Source: an uncultured Oscillospiraceae bacterium (lineage in GTDB: Bacteria; Bacillota; Clostridia; Oscillospirales; Acutalibacteraceae). From it: a stretch of DNA of 24,668 bases. The position numbers and the translations under genes were made by a program. The DNA lies in the NCBI GenBank assembly GCA_958354085.1, contig CATWUX010000015.1, positions 1 to 24,668 on the forward strand. The letters are read 5' to 3'. Position 1 is the first letter of the stretch. Every line of letters begins with the position of its first letter. The notes below the pieces were generated by a model. The model did not search any database, was not told where the DNA came from, and saw only the letters and a list, made by a program, of their open reading frames with translations. Positions 12,975 to 20,481 of this stretch are shown here, piece after piece.

Positions 12975-14042
12975 ATGTCGATAAAAGGGAACTTGGTTTC
13001 TTTTCTTATTATAGCCCGTAATGCTTCCGGCACATTGGGAACGCTGCTGAAAAATCTGGAAGCACAGATCTATCCGGCCAAGCAAATCGAAATCATTTTA
13101 GTAGACAGCGCTTCACAGGATGATACCAAACAAATCATGATGCAATTTCAGGCGGCGCATCGTAACGAATTTTACGATATACTCGTACTGGATAACCCCA
13201 AAATGATCTTGCCGTGCGGCTGGAATGTCGCTTTGCGGGAAGCGCACGGCGACGTTATTTTACGTGTGGATGCACACAGTACCCTTCCGCCGGATTTTAT
13301 TGCCTGCAATATGGCCAATTTTGCAAACGGCGAAAAGATTGTGGGCGGGCCCCGCACCAGTGTTGTCGCTCAGGACAACGCTTGGCAGCGTACTCTGCTC
13401 ACAGCGGAGGAATCGCTGTTTGGCAGCGGTATCGCCGCCTATCGCCACTGCGAGGATACCCGCTATGTCAGCACACTGGCGCATGGCGCGTATGCACGCG
13501 AGGTCTTCGAAACCGTCGGCGGTTACGATGAACGGCTGGCGCGCACCGAAGACAACGAAATGCATTATCGCATGAAGCAAGCCGGTTACCGTTTGTTTTT
13601 TGATTCAAAGATTCATTCCTATCATCATCCTCGCAATCGGTTTTCTAAAATGCTCAAGCAAAAATATCTTAACGGCTATTGGATCGGTTTGACACTGCGC
13701 ATTTGCCCTCGTTGTTTTTCTCCCTACCATTTCGTCCCGCTGCTGTTTGTGCTGGCCATTCTGGGCGGACTGGTGCTGGGACTTTGCGGCATCTGGTGGC
13801 CGCTCGCGGCGCTGGGCATCGCCTACGGAGCGGTCGATCTGCTGCTGACCGTGGCGTCGGTGCTCCGCAAACCGTTTTCCGCATACTATTTCTGTCTGCC
13901 CGTGCTGTTTCTGCTGCTGCATCTGGCATATGGCTGGGGCACGCTGACCGGCATCGTCAAGATTCCCTTCTGGTACCCCAAAAACAAGCACTGTGACGCC
14001 ATCGAGCAGGTTAAAGACGCGATGAAACGCCATCACGAATAA
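12975..14042 (+). CDS. Membrane GT2 glycosyltransferase (ExoA-like)
   Basis: A 355-residue family 2 glycosyltransferase. The GT-A domain occupies about residues 1-235: SFLIIARNASGTLGTLLKNL at the start, ILVDSASQDDT, the nucleotide-sugar site VILRVDAHST in place of a strict DXD, and the ARTEDNEMHYRMKQAGYRL acceptor/base region. Three or so membrane segments follow (about 245-330), so it acts at the inner face of the membrane and extends a lipid-linked glycan. The overall layout recalls ExoA of succinoglycan synthesis, but donor and acceptor are unknown. The ATG follows GGAGG by 9 bases. It is the first gene of an operon with licD-, tarI- and tarJ-like genes, 9 bases ahead of the licD-like gene, so the glycan is probably a phosphopolyol-decorated surface polymer. 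Confidence 0.87.
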   Translation: MSIKGNLVSFLIIARNASGTLGTLLKNLEAQIYPAKQIEIILVDSASQDDTKQIMMQFQAAHRNEFYDILVLDNPKMILPCGWNVALREAHGDVILRVDAHSTLPPDFIACNMANFANGEKIVGGPRTSVVAQDNAWQRTLLTAEESLFGSGIAAYRHCEDTRYVSTLAHGAYAREVFETVGGYDERLARTEDNEMHYRMKQAGYRLFFDSKIHSYHHPRNRFSKMLKQKYLNGYWIGLTLRICPRCFSPYHFVPLLFVLAILGGLVLGLCGIWWPLAALGIAYGAVDLLLTVASVLRKPFSAYYFCLPVLFLLLHLAYGWGTLTGIVKIPFWYPKNKHCDAIEQVKDAMKRHHE

Positions 14043-14051
14043 AGGAGCGAA

Positions 14052-14951
14052 ATGCCGGTGTCCGATCAAAACAATCAGGAGGTTTCCCCCCAGCTGCTGC
14101 GAGCCATGCAGCTGAAAGGGCTGGAAATGCTGCTCTACTTTCAAAAATTCTGCGAAGAGCACGGGCTGCTCTTCTATTTCTGCGGCGGCTGCTGCATCGG
14201 CACGCTGCGGCACGGCGGATTCATCCCGTGGGATGACGACGTGGATGTATTCATGCCGCGCGCCGACTACGAGCGCTTAAAAGAACTGTGGAACAAGCAT
14301 GCAGACACGCAGCGTTACGCCTGCGTTTATCCGTCCCGCGATTTGTGCGACCACAACTTGTTCGTCACGATCCGGGACACCTCCACCACCTTCATCAAAC
14401 CTTATCAGCAGGATTTGGACATTCCGCACGGTTTGATGATGGATGTATTTCCGCTGGATGCGTACCCGCTTTCCAGATGGCAGCGCAGGCTGCAGGTTAT
14501 GTGGGCGCTGCTCTATTCGCTGTTCTGCGCGCAGGTGATCCCGGAAAAGCACGGCAAAGCCATGCGGCTCCTCAGCCGTATTGCACTCGCCCTTGTTCCG
14601 TTCAAAAGCTGGCGGTATGCGATCTGGCGGCTGGCGGAACGGCAGATGTCCAAATATAAGCTGGAGGACACCGACAGCATCACCGAGCTGTGCGCCGGCC
14701 CCGGCTATATGAAAAACCGCTATCCCAAGGAAGCGTTTGCCAGCGCGGTCTACAAGGAATTTGAAGGGCACCTGCTGCCGATACCGGTCGGCTATGATGC
14801 GTATCTGCGCATCGCCTTCGGCGACTATATGCAGCTGCCGCCGGCGGAAAAACAAAAGCCGCAGCATGACGCCGTATTTGTCGATCTGGAACACGGGTAT
14901 GCGCGTTATAAAGGGCAATACTATTGTAAAAACGAAAACAAGACAAAATAA
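14052..14951 (+). CDS. LicD-family phosphotransferase
   Basis: A 299-residue LicD/fukutin-type enzyme. The family signature is clear: LFYFCGGCCIGTLRHGGFIP followed by WDDDVDVFMPRADYERL (about residues 38-74), with the metal-binding aspartates in DDDVD, and then GLMMDVFPLDAYP (about 127-139). LicD proteins transfer phosphocholine or other phospho-substituents from CDP-activated donors to surface glycans. Because the next two genes resemble TarI and TarJ, which make CDP-ribitol, the phospho-substituent here may be ribitol phosphate rather than choline; this is inference. AAAGGAG lies 5 bases before the ATG. Predicted cytoplasmic or membrane-peripheral. Confidence 0.88.
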   Translation: MPVSDQNNQEVSPQLLRAMQLKGLEMLLYFQKFCEEHGLLFYFCGGCCIGTLRHGGFIPWDDDVDVFMPRADYERLKELWNKHADTQRYACVYPSRDLCDHNLFVTIRDTSTTFIKPYQQDLDIPHGLMMDVFPLDAYPLSRWQRRLQVMWALLYSLFCAQVIPEKHGKAMRLLSRIALALVPFKSWRYAIWRLAERQMSKYKLEDTDSITELCAGPGYMKNRYPKEAFASAVYKEFEGHLLPIPVGYDAYLRIAFGDYMQLPPAEKQKPQHDAVFVDLEHGYARYKGQYYCKNENKTK

Positions 14952-14971
14952 AACCAAAGGAGCGGATCGTC

Positions 14972-15688
14972 ATGATATTTGGCGCTATTCTGGCGGGAGG
15001 TACGGGCAGCCGTATGCATCGTACTGATATGCCCAAGCAGTTTTTGCCTTTGGGGGACAAGCCCATCGTGCTGCACACACTGGAAAAATTTCTGACATGC
15101 ACACGGCTGGATATGATTTATGTCGGCGTGCATCCGAATTGGGTGCTGCATATGCAGGATCTGGTCGACAAATATCTGCCGGCGCATGCAGCGCGCATCC
15201 GGCTGGTCGCCGGCGGCGGCGACCGCAACGCCACGATCTTTCAAATTGTGGACGCGATCGAGCATGATTTCGGTGCCGACGAGGAGCATATTATCGTGAC
15301 GCATGATGCCGTGCGCCCGTTTGTGACGCTGCGTATCCTGGAGGACAACATCGATGCGGCGCTGCAGCACGGCGCCTGCGACACCGTGGTGCCCGCCACC
15401 GACACGATCGTGGTGTCGGAGAACGGCACGGTGATCGCCGATATCCCGCAGCGCAGCCGGATGTATCAAGGGCAAACGCCGCAGAGCTTCAACATTGCGC
15501 TGCTGAAAAAGCTGTATGCGTCCCTCACGTCGGAGGAAAAAGAACAGCTGACCGACGCCTGCAAGATCTGCGTCAGCCGAGGTGTACCGGTATCGCTGGT
15601 GCGGGGAGAAGTCTCCAATCTGAAAATCACAACCGTACCGGATTATAAGATTGCACAGGCGATGGTGGGAGGAAAGCTCATTGATTAA
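14972..15688 (+). CDS. tarI: Ribitol-5-phosphate cytidylyltransferase (TarI-like)
   Basis: A 238-residue IspD/TarI-family nucleotidyltransferase. The N-terminal CTP-binding loop reads ILAGGTGSRMHRTDMPKQFL; LAGG rather than the AAGXG usual in IspD favours TarI. Other blocks are VTHDAVRPFVT (about 109-119) and YQGQTPQSF (about 167-175). The enzyme would make CDP-ribitol from ribitol 5-phosphate and CTP in the cytoplasm. The start codon follows an AAAGGAGCGG ribosome binding site. Overlap by 8 bases with a TarJ-like gene, the same pair as in wall teichoic acid clusters, strongly supports this over the isoprenoid enzyme IspD. Confidence 0.85.
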   Translation: MIFGAILAGGTGSRMHRTDMPKQFLPLGDKPIVLHTLEKFLTCTRLDMIYVGVHPNWVLHMQDLVDKYLPAHAARIRLVAGGGDRNATIFQIVDAIEHDFGADEEHIIVTHDAVRPFVTLRILEDNIDAALQHGACDTVVPATDTIVVSENGTVIADIPQRSRMYQGQTPQSFNIALLKKLYASLTSEEKEQLTDACKICVSRGVPVSLVRGEVSNLKITTVPDYKIAQAMVGGKLID

Positions 15689-16694
15689 TTATGTGTATCA
15701 GTTGGTCAGCCCGAAGGTGTTTTCGGTGGCGTATCAGGATACGGATTTGACGGACGAGGTTTTGATACGTCCGCGCTATCTGTCCATCTGTCATGCCGAT
15801 CAGCGCTATTATCTCGGACAGCGCGACGCCAAGGTGCTGCGGCAAAAGCTGCCCATGGCGCTCATTCATGAGTGCTGCGGCGAAGTGATTGCCGATCCGA
15901 CCGGTACCTTCCGCATCGGGCAGCCTGTCGTGCTCATTCCCAACACCCCGACCCGCGCGGACGCGGTAGTGTATGAAAATTACGCCAAAGGTGCGCACTT
16001 TCGCTCCAGTGGTTACGACGGATTTTTGCAGGAGTTCGTGCGTATGCCCGCCGACCGTGTGGTCGCCTGTGACCATGTGCCGGGACGGATCGCGGCGATT
16101 ACGGAATTCGTGAGCGTTGGCGTGCACGCCTCCACGCGCTTTGATTTGCTGGCGCACAGCCGCCGTGAGGTGATCGGCATCTGGGGCGACGGCAGCCTGG
16201 CGTATGTGCTGGCCTGCCTGCTTACCCGCCTGTTCCCCTCCAGCGACATTGCGGTTGTGGGCAAAAATCCGCAGAAGCTGGCGCAGTTTTCTTTCGTGCG
16301 CCGCACCTATCTGGCGGACAGCCTGCCGCCCGATTTCGAGGTGGATCACGCGTTTGAATGTGCCGGCGGCGAGGGCAGCTATTACGCGATTGAGGATATC
16401 ATCCGGGTCATCAATCCGCAGGGAACGGTTATGCTGATGGGCGTCAGTGAAAACCGTGTGGCGATCGACACGCGCCACGTGCTGGAAAAAGGCTTGACCA
16501 TGGTTGGCTGTAGTCGTTCCGGGCGCGCGGACTTTGAGCGCGCCGTCGCGCTGATGCAGGAGCCGTCGCTCCAGCGCCGTCTGGACGGCATCGTGTATGA
16601 GGACGCGCCGGTGTGCAGCGTAGAGGATATTCACCGGGCGTTTGGCACGGATCTGGGAACGCCGTTTAAAACCGTATTTGAATGGAAGATCTGA
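15681..16694 (+). CDS. tarJ: Ribulose-5-phosphate reductase (TarJ-like)
   Basis: A 337-residue zinc-type medium-chain dehydrogenase that would reduce ribulose 5-phosphate to ribitol 5-phosphate with NADPH. The likely start is TTG at 15681, giving MINYVYQLVSPK, closely like the TarJ N-terminus, with GGGAGG 8 bases upstream; no ATG fits as well. Zinc-site residues C37-H38 (SICHADQRYY) and H63-E64 (IHECCGEV) are present, as is the Rossmann segment VIGIWGDGSLAYVLACL (about 164-180). It overlaps tarI by 8 bases. It is the last gene of the operon; a ribitol polymerase or primase (TarK/TarL-like) is not present, so the product may be used by LicD or by genes elsewhere. Confidence 0.87.
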   Translation: MINYVYQLVSPKVFSVAYQDTDLTDEVLIRPRYLSICHADQRYYLGQRDAKVLRQKLPMALIHECCGEVIADPTGTFRIGQPVVLIPNTPTRADAVVYENYAKGAHFRSSGYDGFLQEFVRMPADRVVACDHVPGRIAAITEFVSVGVHASTRFDLLAHSRREVIGIWGDGSLAYVLACLLTRLFPSSDIAVVGKNPQKLAQFSFVRRTYLADSLPPDFEVDHAFECAGGEGSYYAIEDIIRVINPQGTVMLMGVSENRVAIDTRHVLEKGLTMVGCSRSGRADFERAVALMQEPSLQRRLDGIVYEDAPVCSVEDIHRAFGTDLGTPFKTVFEWKI

Positions 16695-16836
16695 CCTTCG
16701 CTTTTTCGGATTTTCCAACGTCAAGCGTCCTTCGGAGAGTACAAAGAAGCGGCGCGCCCCATGTCCAGACGCTTCGTGTCATCGTCCTATTCATAAAATC
16801 ACGGCGGCAATCGCGAAATAAAGAGGAGATAAGGGC

Positions 16837-17373
16837 ATGAGTCAAACCAATCTGGGCTGTATTCATCTGTACTGCGGCGATGGAAAAGGAAAAACGACAG
16901 CGGCGATGGGGCTGGCCGTACGTGCGGCGGGCAGCGGCTGCCGCGTGCTTGTGCTGCAATTCCTCAAGGACGGAAAAAGCAGCGAATTGCGTGTGCTGCG
17001 GAATGTACCCGGCATTCACGTGCTGGACGGGCAGCCCGTGAAAAAATTTACTTTTCAGATGAACAGCGAGGAAAAACAAGCGTGCAAACTCCAGCACACC
17101 GCCGCTTTGCAAGAGGCGATCGCGGCCGCCGAACGGGAAAGCACCGATTTGCTGATTCTGGACGAATGTCTGGGCGCGATCGGCAGCGGTACGTTGGACG
17201 AATCCGTTGTGCTGGATTTTCTGCGTCACAAGCCGGCTCATCTCGAGGTGGTGCTCACCGGGCGCGATCCCTCGGACGCCCTGATCGAACTGGCGGACTA
17301 TGTATCGGAAATCCGAAAAATCAAGCATCCTTTTGACAAAGGGCTGGCAGCCCGTATGGGGATTGAAAAGTGA
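16837..17373 (+). CDS. cobO: Corrinoid adenosyltransferase (CobA/BtuR type)
   Basis: A 178-residue enzyme that transfers the adenosyl group of ATP to cob(I)alamin or cob(I)yrinic acid a,c-diamide, making coenzyme B12 forms. An N-terminal P-loop CGDGKGKTTAAMG (residues 13-25), LVLQFLKDGKSSELRVL, the LLILDECLGAIGSG segment (Walker B-like DE) and the VVLTGRDPSDALIELADYVS block are all typical; length fits the family. The ATG follows AGAGGAGATAAGGG. The gene is monocistronic, 142 bases after tarJ with no recognisable terminator between, and is followed by a small protein gene that ends at a strong terminator. No other cobalamin genes and no B12 riboswitch are seen, which suggests salvage or maintenance. 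Confidence 0.9.
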   Translation: MSQTNLGCIHLYCGDGKGKTTAAMGLAVRAAGSGCRVLVLQFLKDGKSSELRVLRNVPGIHVLDGQPVKKFTFQMNSEEKQACKLQHTAALQEAIAAAERESTDLLILDECLGAIGSGTLDESVVLDFLRHKPAHLEVVLTGRDPSDALIELADYVSEIRKIKHPFDKGLAARMGIEK

Positions 17374-17437
17374 AATCGGCAATCTGTTCGTATAAACCCG
17401 CCTGCGCCCCGGCAAACTAGGGTAGGGGTGAACCGAT

Positions 17438-17599
17438 ATGGCGAAAGCCGGTATGCGCCGTCCGGATCCCAAGGATCCGCATGGTACGGAAAGCAACCAC
17501 AAAACGCATTTCCCGAAAAACGAGGTTCCGCCTGTCCCGGAATTGCAGGGAAAGGTGAAAACCGGTAAGCAAAAAGCAAAGCCGCTTTTGGAAAAATAA
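17438..17599 (+). CDS. Small basic protein of unknown function (53 aa)
   Basis: A 53-residue, lysine- and proline-rich protein: MAKAGMRRPDPKDPHGTESN, then HKTHFPKNEVPPVPELQGKV and KTGKQKAKPLLEK. It looks intrinsically disordered, without signal peptide or membrane segment. I recall similar short MAKAGMRRPDP proteins in gut Clostridia but know no function. The ATG is backed by AGGGGTG 8 to 9 bases upstream, the frame is intact, and the stop is followed within 7 bases by a strong terminator, all of which support a real gene. It lies 64 bases after the corrinoid adenosyltransferase gene and may share its transcript. Charge and composition would suit nucleic-acid or ribosome binding, but this is only a guess. 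Confidence 0.75.
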   Translation: MAKAGMRRPDPKDPHGTESNHKTHFPKNEVPPVPELQGKVKTGKQKAKPLLEK

Positions 17600-17605
17600 C
17601 AAAGG

Positions 17606-17649
17606 CAACAAAAAGAGCGATGACAAAATTGTCATCGCTCTTTTTGTTG
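17606..17649. terminator. Strong bidirectional terminator
   Basis: A 21-base perfect inverted repeat (17606-17626 with 17629-17649) with A5 and T5 runs inside the arms, between the small protein gene and the convergent ROK-like gene. It can stop transcription from both sides. Confidence 0.85.
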
Positions 17650-17728
17650 TGGGGAAAAGTATGACCTTGTGGGAGATCATACCTCAAGCAAATGGACGAA
17701 TGGGAAACATCCATTTACAGAAGCAAGC

Positions 17729-19114
17729 TCAGCGGGTTTTGGGAAGGCTGGCAGCCGCCACCGACTGACCGACACGGCGGATCTTCTCATCCGGCAGGTG
17801 CAGTTCCATCTTCGCGGCTTCCGGATATTCTTCATCCAGCACGCGGCGCGCCTCGGCGATCACAATGTCGCCGCCCTCGCCGGACATCACACGTCCGAGC
17901 AGCAGCACATGCGCAATATCATAGTAAGCGGCGTAATAGGCCAGCGCATGGCCCAGATAAACGCCGATGGAACGATAAATGTTGCGGGCATCCTCGCTAC
18001 CCTTATCCATCTCGGCCTGTACAACCTTCAATTTTTCCGCCGGAGACAGGGACTCATCCAGCCGGATGCCGGCACGGGGCGCCAGCTTGATGACGCTGTC
18101 CTGCGAGAAATATTTCACGCCGCAGCCCTTGTCGCCCGACCATTCGTCCACCATCGCGTCTTCCTGCAGATCCACAGGCGCAAACGCCAGCTCGTTGAGC
18201 CAGCCGGTAATATTGCCGTCCGCGTCCACGTAGCCCGCCGCTTCCGACGTGCCCATGGCGATACCGACAATCCGGTTCTCTTCGAGGCTCATGGCGCCCG
18301 CCAGCGCGGTCACGTCGCCGTCGTTGGCGACCTCCAGCGGTACGTCGCCCATTTCCTTGGCGGCGCGGATGTAAATATCTTTCACCTTTTTGTCAAATTC
18401 GTCGCGCGGCACCTTCAGGAACAGCGACGCGACCATCGCGCGGTTGTCCACATAGATACCGGCGGAGGAAACGCCGATCGCGTCTACGCGCGGCATCTTG
18501 CTCGCCGCGGATTTAAACGCGGACAGAATGCCGTCGAAGTGATAATCGGGATCGCTGTTGGTTTTCGGGAACCAGACGACCTCCTCGGAATAGACCGGCA
18601 CGCCGTCGATGACAGCGGATACCTTGCGGTCGCTTCCGCCGGCGTCAAAACCGATGCGGCAGCCGTCCAAATTGCGGCCGACCGGGGCAGCCAGCGATTT
18701 CTCTGCGGGTGCATCTTCCAAAGCGAGCGAGACGACCTCAAACGCACGCTCATACACGCGCCCCATAAAGTCCGCGTCAAATTCACGGGCGCCGCCCGCA
18801 CGATAAGCGTCGGCGATGAACGCGCCCATCGCGTCGTCGCCGCAAATATACACTTTCCATCCGCCGTAAGCCCACAGCAGCATTTTCACGGTGCGCTCGA
18901 CATAGACCTTGTCGGCCTGCTCCATCGCCGCCGTGGCATGGATTTTGCAGCGGCGAACCGCTACCTGTCCCTGATTGCGTTCAACGGCAATGACGATCTC
19001 CTTGCCGTTTTGGGCAGACGCTTCAAAGGCGCGGGTAAACGCCGCCATCGGGATATACCCTTTATCCAAAACCGGAACGTTTTTCACGTTCACTTCCAGT
19101 CCATAAACGTTCAT
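17729..19114 (-). CDS. ROK-like ASKHA-fold protein with an extra N-terminal domain
   Basis: A 461-residue protein. The C-terminal two thirds resemble ROK sugar kinases or regulators: phosphate-1 loop GFDAGGSDRK (155-164), IGVSSAGIYVDN (213-224), ANDGDVTALAG (263-273), where the aspartates take the catalytic position, and the phosphate-2 loop IAMGTSEAAGY (285-295). The ROK zinc motif CXCGXXGC is not present. Residues 1 to about 145 (MNVYGLEVNVKNVPVLDKGY onward) are an additional domain I cannot name. There is no DNA-binding helix-turn-helix, so it is more likely a kinase than a repressor. The ATG at 19114 follows AAGGGG; a longer in-frame extension upstream is low quality. Its own promoter lies 70-95 bases upstream. 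Substrate unknown. Confidence 0.8.
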   Translation of the reverse strand: MNVYGLEVNVKNVPVLDKGYIPMAAFTRAFEASAQNGKEIVIAVERNQGQVAVRRCKIHATAAMEQADKVYVERTVKMLLWAYGGWKVYICGDDAMGAFIADAYRAGGAREFDADFMGRVYERAFEVVSLALEDAPAEKSLAAPVGRNLDGCRIGFDAGGSDRKVSAVIDGVPVYSEEVVWFPKTNSDPDYHFDGILSAFKSAASKMPRVDAIGVSSAGIYVDNRAMVASLFLKVPRDEFDKKVKDIYIRAAKEMGDVPLEVANDGDVTALAGAMSLEENRIVGIAMGTSEAAGYVDADGNITGWLNELAFAPVDLQEDAMVDEWSGDKGCGVKYFSQDSVIKLAPRAGIRLDESLSPAEKLKVVQAEMDKGSEDARNIYRSIGVYLGHALAYYAAYYDIAHVLLLGRVMSGEGGDIVIAEARRVLDEEYPEAAKMELHLPDEKIRRVGQSVAAASLPKTR

Positions 19115-19181
19115 GAAAAACCCCTTTTCTCCGTGACAGCCGCACGGGTTATTTCTGCGTTCGGAATCCTCATCCAGTTTA

Positions 19182-19209
19182 ACTATAACAAACGAAAAGA
19201 AAAATACAA
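19182..19209 (-). promoter_or_regulatory. Promoter of the ROK-like gene
   Basis: On the minus strand TTGTAT (19209-19204) and TATAGT (19187-19182) are separated by 16 bases, with TGT directly before the -10. The match is fair. Confidence 0.5.
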
Positions 19210-19465
19210 GAGGTTGTACAAGGGTTTGCCGCCGACAGCAAAATTTCCGTCCGTTTGTGCAAACCTGCGGAAACCCAGCGCAAATTCGGCTAAATATAAG
19301 CGGAAATCTCGGCACACACAGTTTTTTGTACGACCGGTCATGTTCACGGGACAACACGCATATATATGGTTTGCAGGCGATCAAGCGCGCCACGGAATCG
19401 CAAGACAACATCAACACGGTGTCCGGCTGATCAGGGCGGATACAACGAAAGGAATGGCTGTTCAA
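19210..19465. other. Intergenic region between divergent genes
   Basis: Together with the ROK promoter this fills the 351-base gap between the ROK-like gene and the S1-domain gene. I see no gene, no RNA fold I can defend and no convincing plus-strand promoter. An 8-base palindrome GACCGGTC and an AT run (ATATATAT) near 19360 are the only marks. Confidence 0.4.
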
Positions 19466-20395
19466 ATGATGCAATACTATCCGGAGGGGGCTCTTCTCGA
19501 CACTCCGCAAAACCAAGCGATGATTCATTCCGCTGCCGGCCTGGCCGAGGCAGCCTTACAAGGGCGCGTACTGGAAGCGCGCGCTGTTTTATGCGACTCG
19601 GATCACAATCTGCACGTCAACCTGCCGTGTATGGAGGGGATTATCCCCTATTGTGACGGCGCGATCGGAATCGCGGAAGGAACGACGCGGGATATTGCGC
19701 TGATCTCCCGCGTGAGCAAACCGGTCTGCTTTCTGGTCAAGGGATTTGAGCCGCTGCCGGACGGGCGGCGGCGCGCGATTCTGTCCCGTCGGGAAGCACA
19801 GGAGCAATGCCGGGCGGATTACATAAATAAACTGCGGTGCGGCGACGTTGTGCCGGCGCGCGTAACGCGGCTGGAAACCTTCGGCGCATTCTGCGATATC
19901 GGCTGCGGGCTTCCCGCGCTGCTGCCCATCGCGAGCATATCGGTCAGCCGCATTTCGCATCCCGCCGACCGGTTTGTGCCGGGAATGGACATTTACGGCG
20001 TGATCTCCTCGCTGGAGAGCGGCCGTATCTGCCTGTCGCAGCGGGAGCTGCTGGGTACATGGGAAGAAAACGCCGCCCTGTTCGAGCAAGGCGAGACGGT
20101 TGCCGGGGTGGTGCGGTCGGTGGAGGAATACGGTATTTTCGTCGAGCTGACGCCCAATCTGGCCGGGCTTGCCGAGCCGCGCGAGGGCGTCAAAGTCGGA
20201 CAGCATGCGGGCGTTTATATCAAGAGTATTCTGCCCGAAAAAATGAAAATGAAACTGATCATTATCGATGCGCAGGATGCGCCGCGCGCACCTGCGCCGC
20301 TGCGCTATTTCATTACCGGCGGCCATCTGGACCGGTGGCTATACTCGCCCGTCAACTGCGAAAAACGGATCGAAACCCGTTTCGTCCCCGCATAA
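19466..20395 (+). CDS. S1 RNA-binding domain protein (short ribosomal S1-like)
   Basis: A 309-residue cytoplasmic protein. After an N-terminal region (about 1-115: EARAVLCDSDHNLHVNLP, GIAEGTTRDIALISR) come two S1 OB-fold domains: CGDVVPARVTRLETFGAFCD to ICLSQRELLG (about 125-195) and GETVAGVVRSVEEYGIFVEL to MKMKLIIID (about 209-270). The VTRLETFGAFCDIG and VRSVEEYGIFVELT strands are typical S1 RNA-binding faces. Full S1 proteins have four to six repeats, so this is a short paralogue found in Clostridia, sometimes annotated as 30S protein S1. Two adjacent ATG codons (19466, 19469) follow AAAGGA at 12 to 15 bases; an ATG at 19454 abuts that motif. It ends 23 bases before a strong terminator. 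Role in translation or RNA handling is inferred. Confidence 0.82.
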   Translation: MMQYYPEGALLDTPQNQAMIHSAAGLAEAALQGRVLEARAVLCDSDHNLHVNLPCMEGIIPYCDGAIGIAEGTTRDIALISRVSKPVCFLVKGFEPLPDGRRRAILSRREAQEQCRADYINKLRCGDVVPARVTRLETFGAFCDIGCGLPALLPIASISVSRISHPADRFVPGMDIYGVISSLESGRICLSQRELLGTWEENAALFEQGETVAGVVRSVEEYGIFVELTPNLAGLAEPREGVKVGQHAGVYIKSILPEKMKMKLIIIDAQDAPRAPAPLRYFITGGHLDRWLYSPVNCEKRIETRFVPA

Positions 20396-20418
20396 TAAAC
20401 TTGTGATAACAAGGCAGG

Positions 20419-20459
20419 AAAACGCCGTCCGCGGAAAAATTCCGCGGACGGCGTTTTTT
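20419..20459. terminator. Strong bidirectional terminator
   Basis: GC-rich 18-bp perfect stem (20419-20436 with 20440-20457), 3-base loop, T6 on the plus strand and a matching A/T run for the minus direction. It separates the convergent S1-domain and response-regulator genes. Confidence 0.9.
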
Positions 20460-20481
20460 AATCATCCATATCGTCCCGCGC

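Noticed and set aside
15678..16724. 348-codon minus-strand frame opposite tarJ
   Set aside because: It mirrors tarJ in a GC-rich region, and its composition (many H, R and A) is typical of an antisense shadow; tarJ is a clear family member.
16695..16836. Possible terminator or promoter between tarJ and the corrinoid adenosyltransferase gene
   Set aside because: Only weak GC-rich palindromic bits (such as GGCGCGCC) are seen; no stem with T tract and no acceptable -35/-10 pair.
17669..19465. A very long plus-strand reading frame running into the S1-domain gene
   Set aside because: This part lies antisense to the ROK-like gene, has arginine- and histidine-rich nonsense composition and no family features. 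Only the part from 19466 matches a real protein, with its own ribosome binding site.
19115..19528. Upstream in-frame extension of the ROK-like protein
   Set aside because: The extra 138 residues are cysteine- and arginine-rich without domain features, cross the likely promoter and overlap the divergent S1 gene; the ATG at 19114 has a good ribosome binding site.
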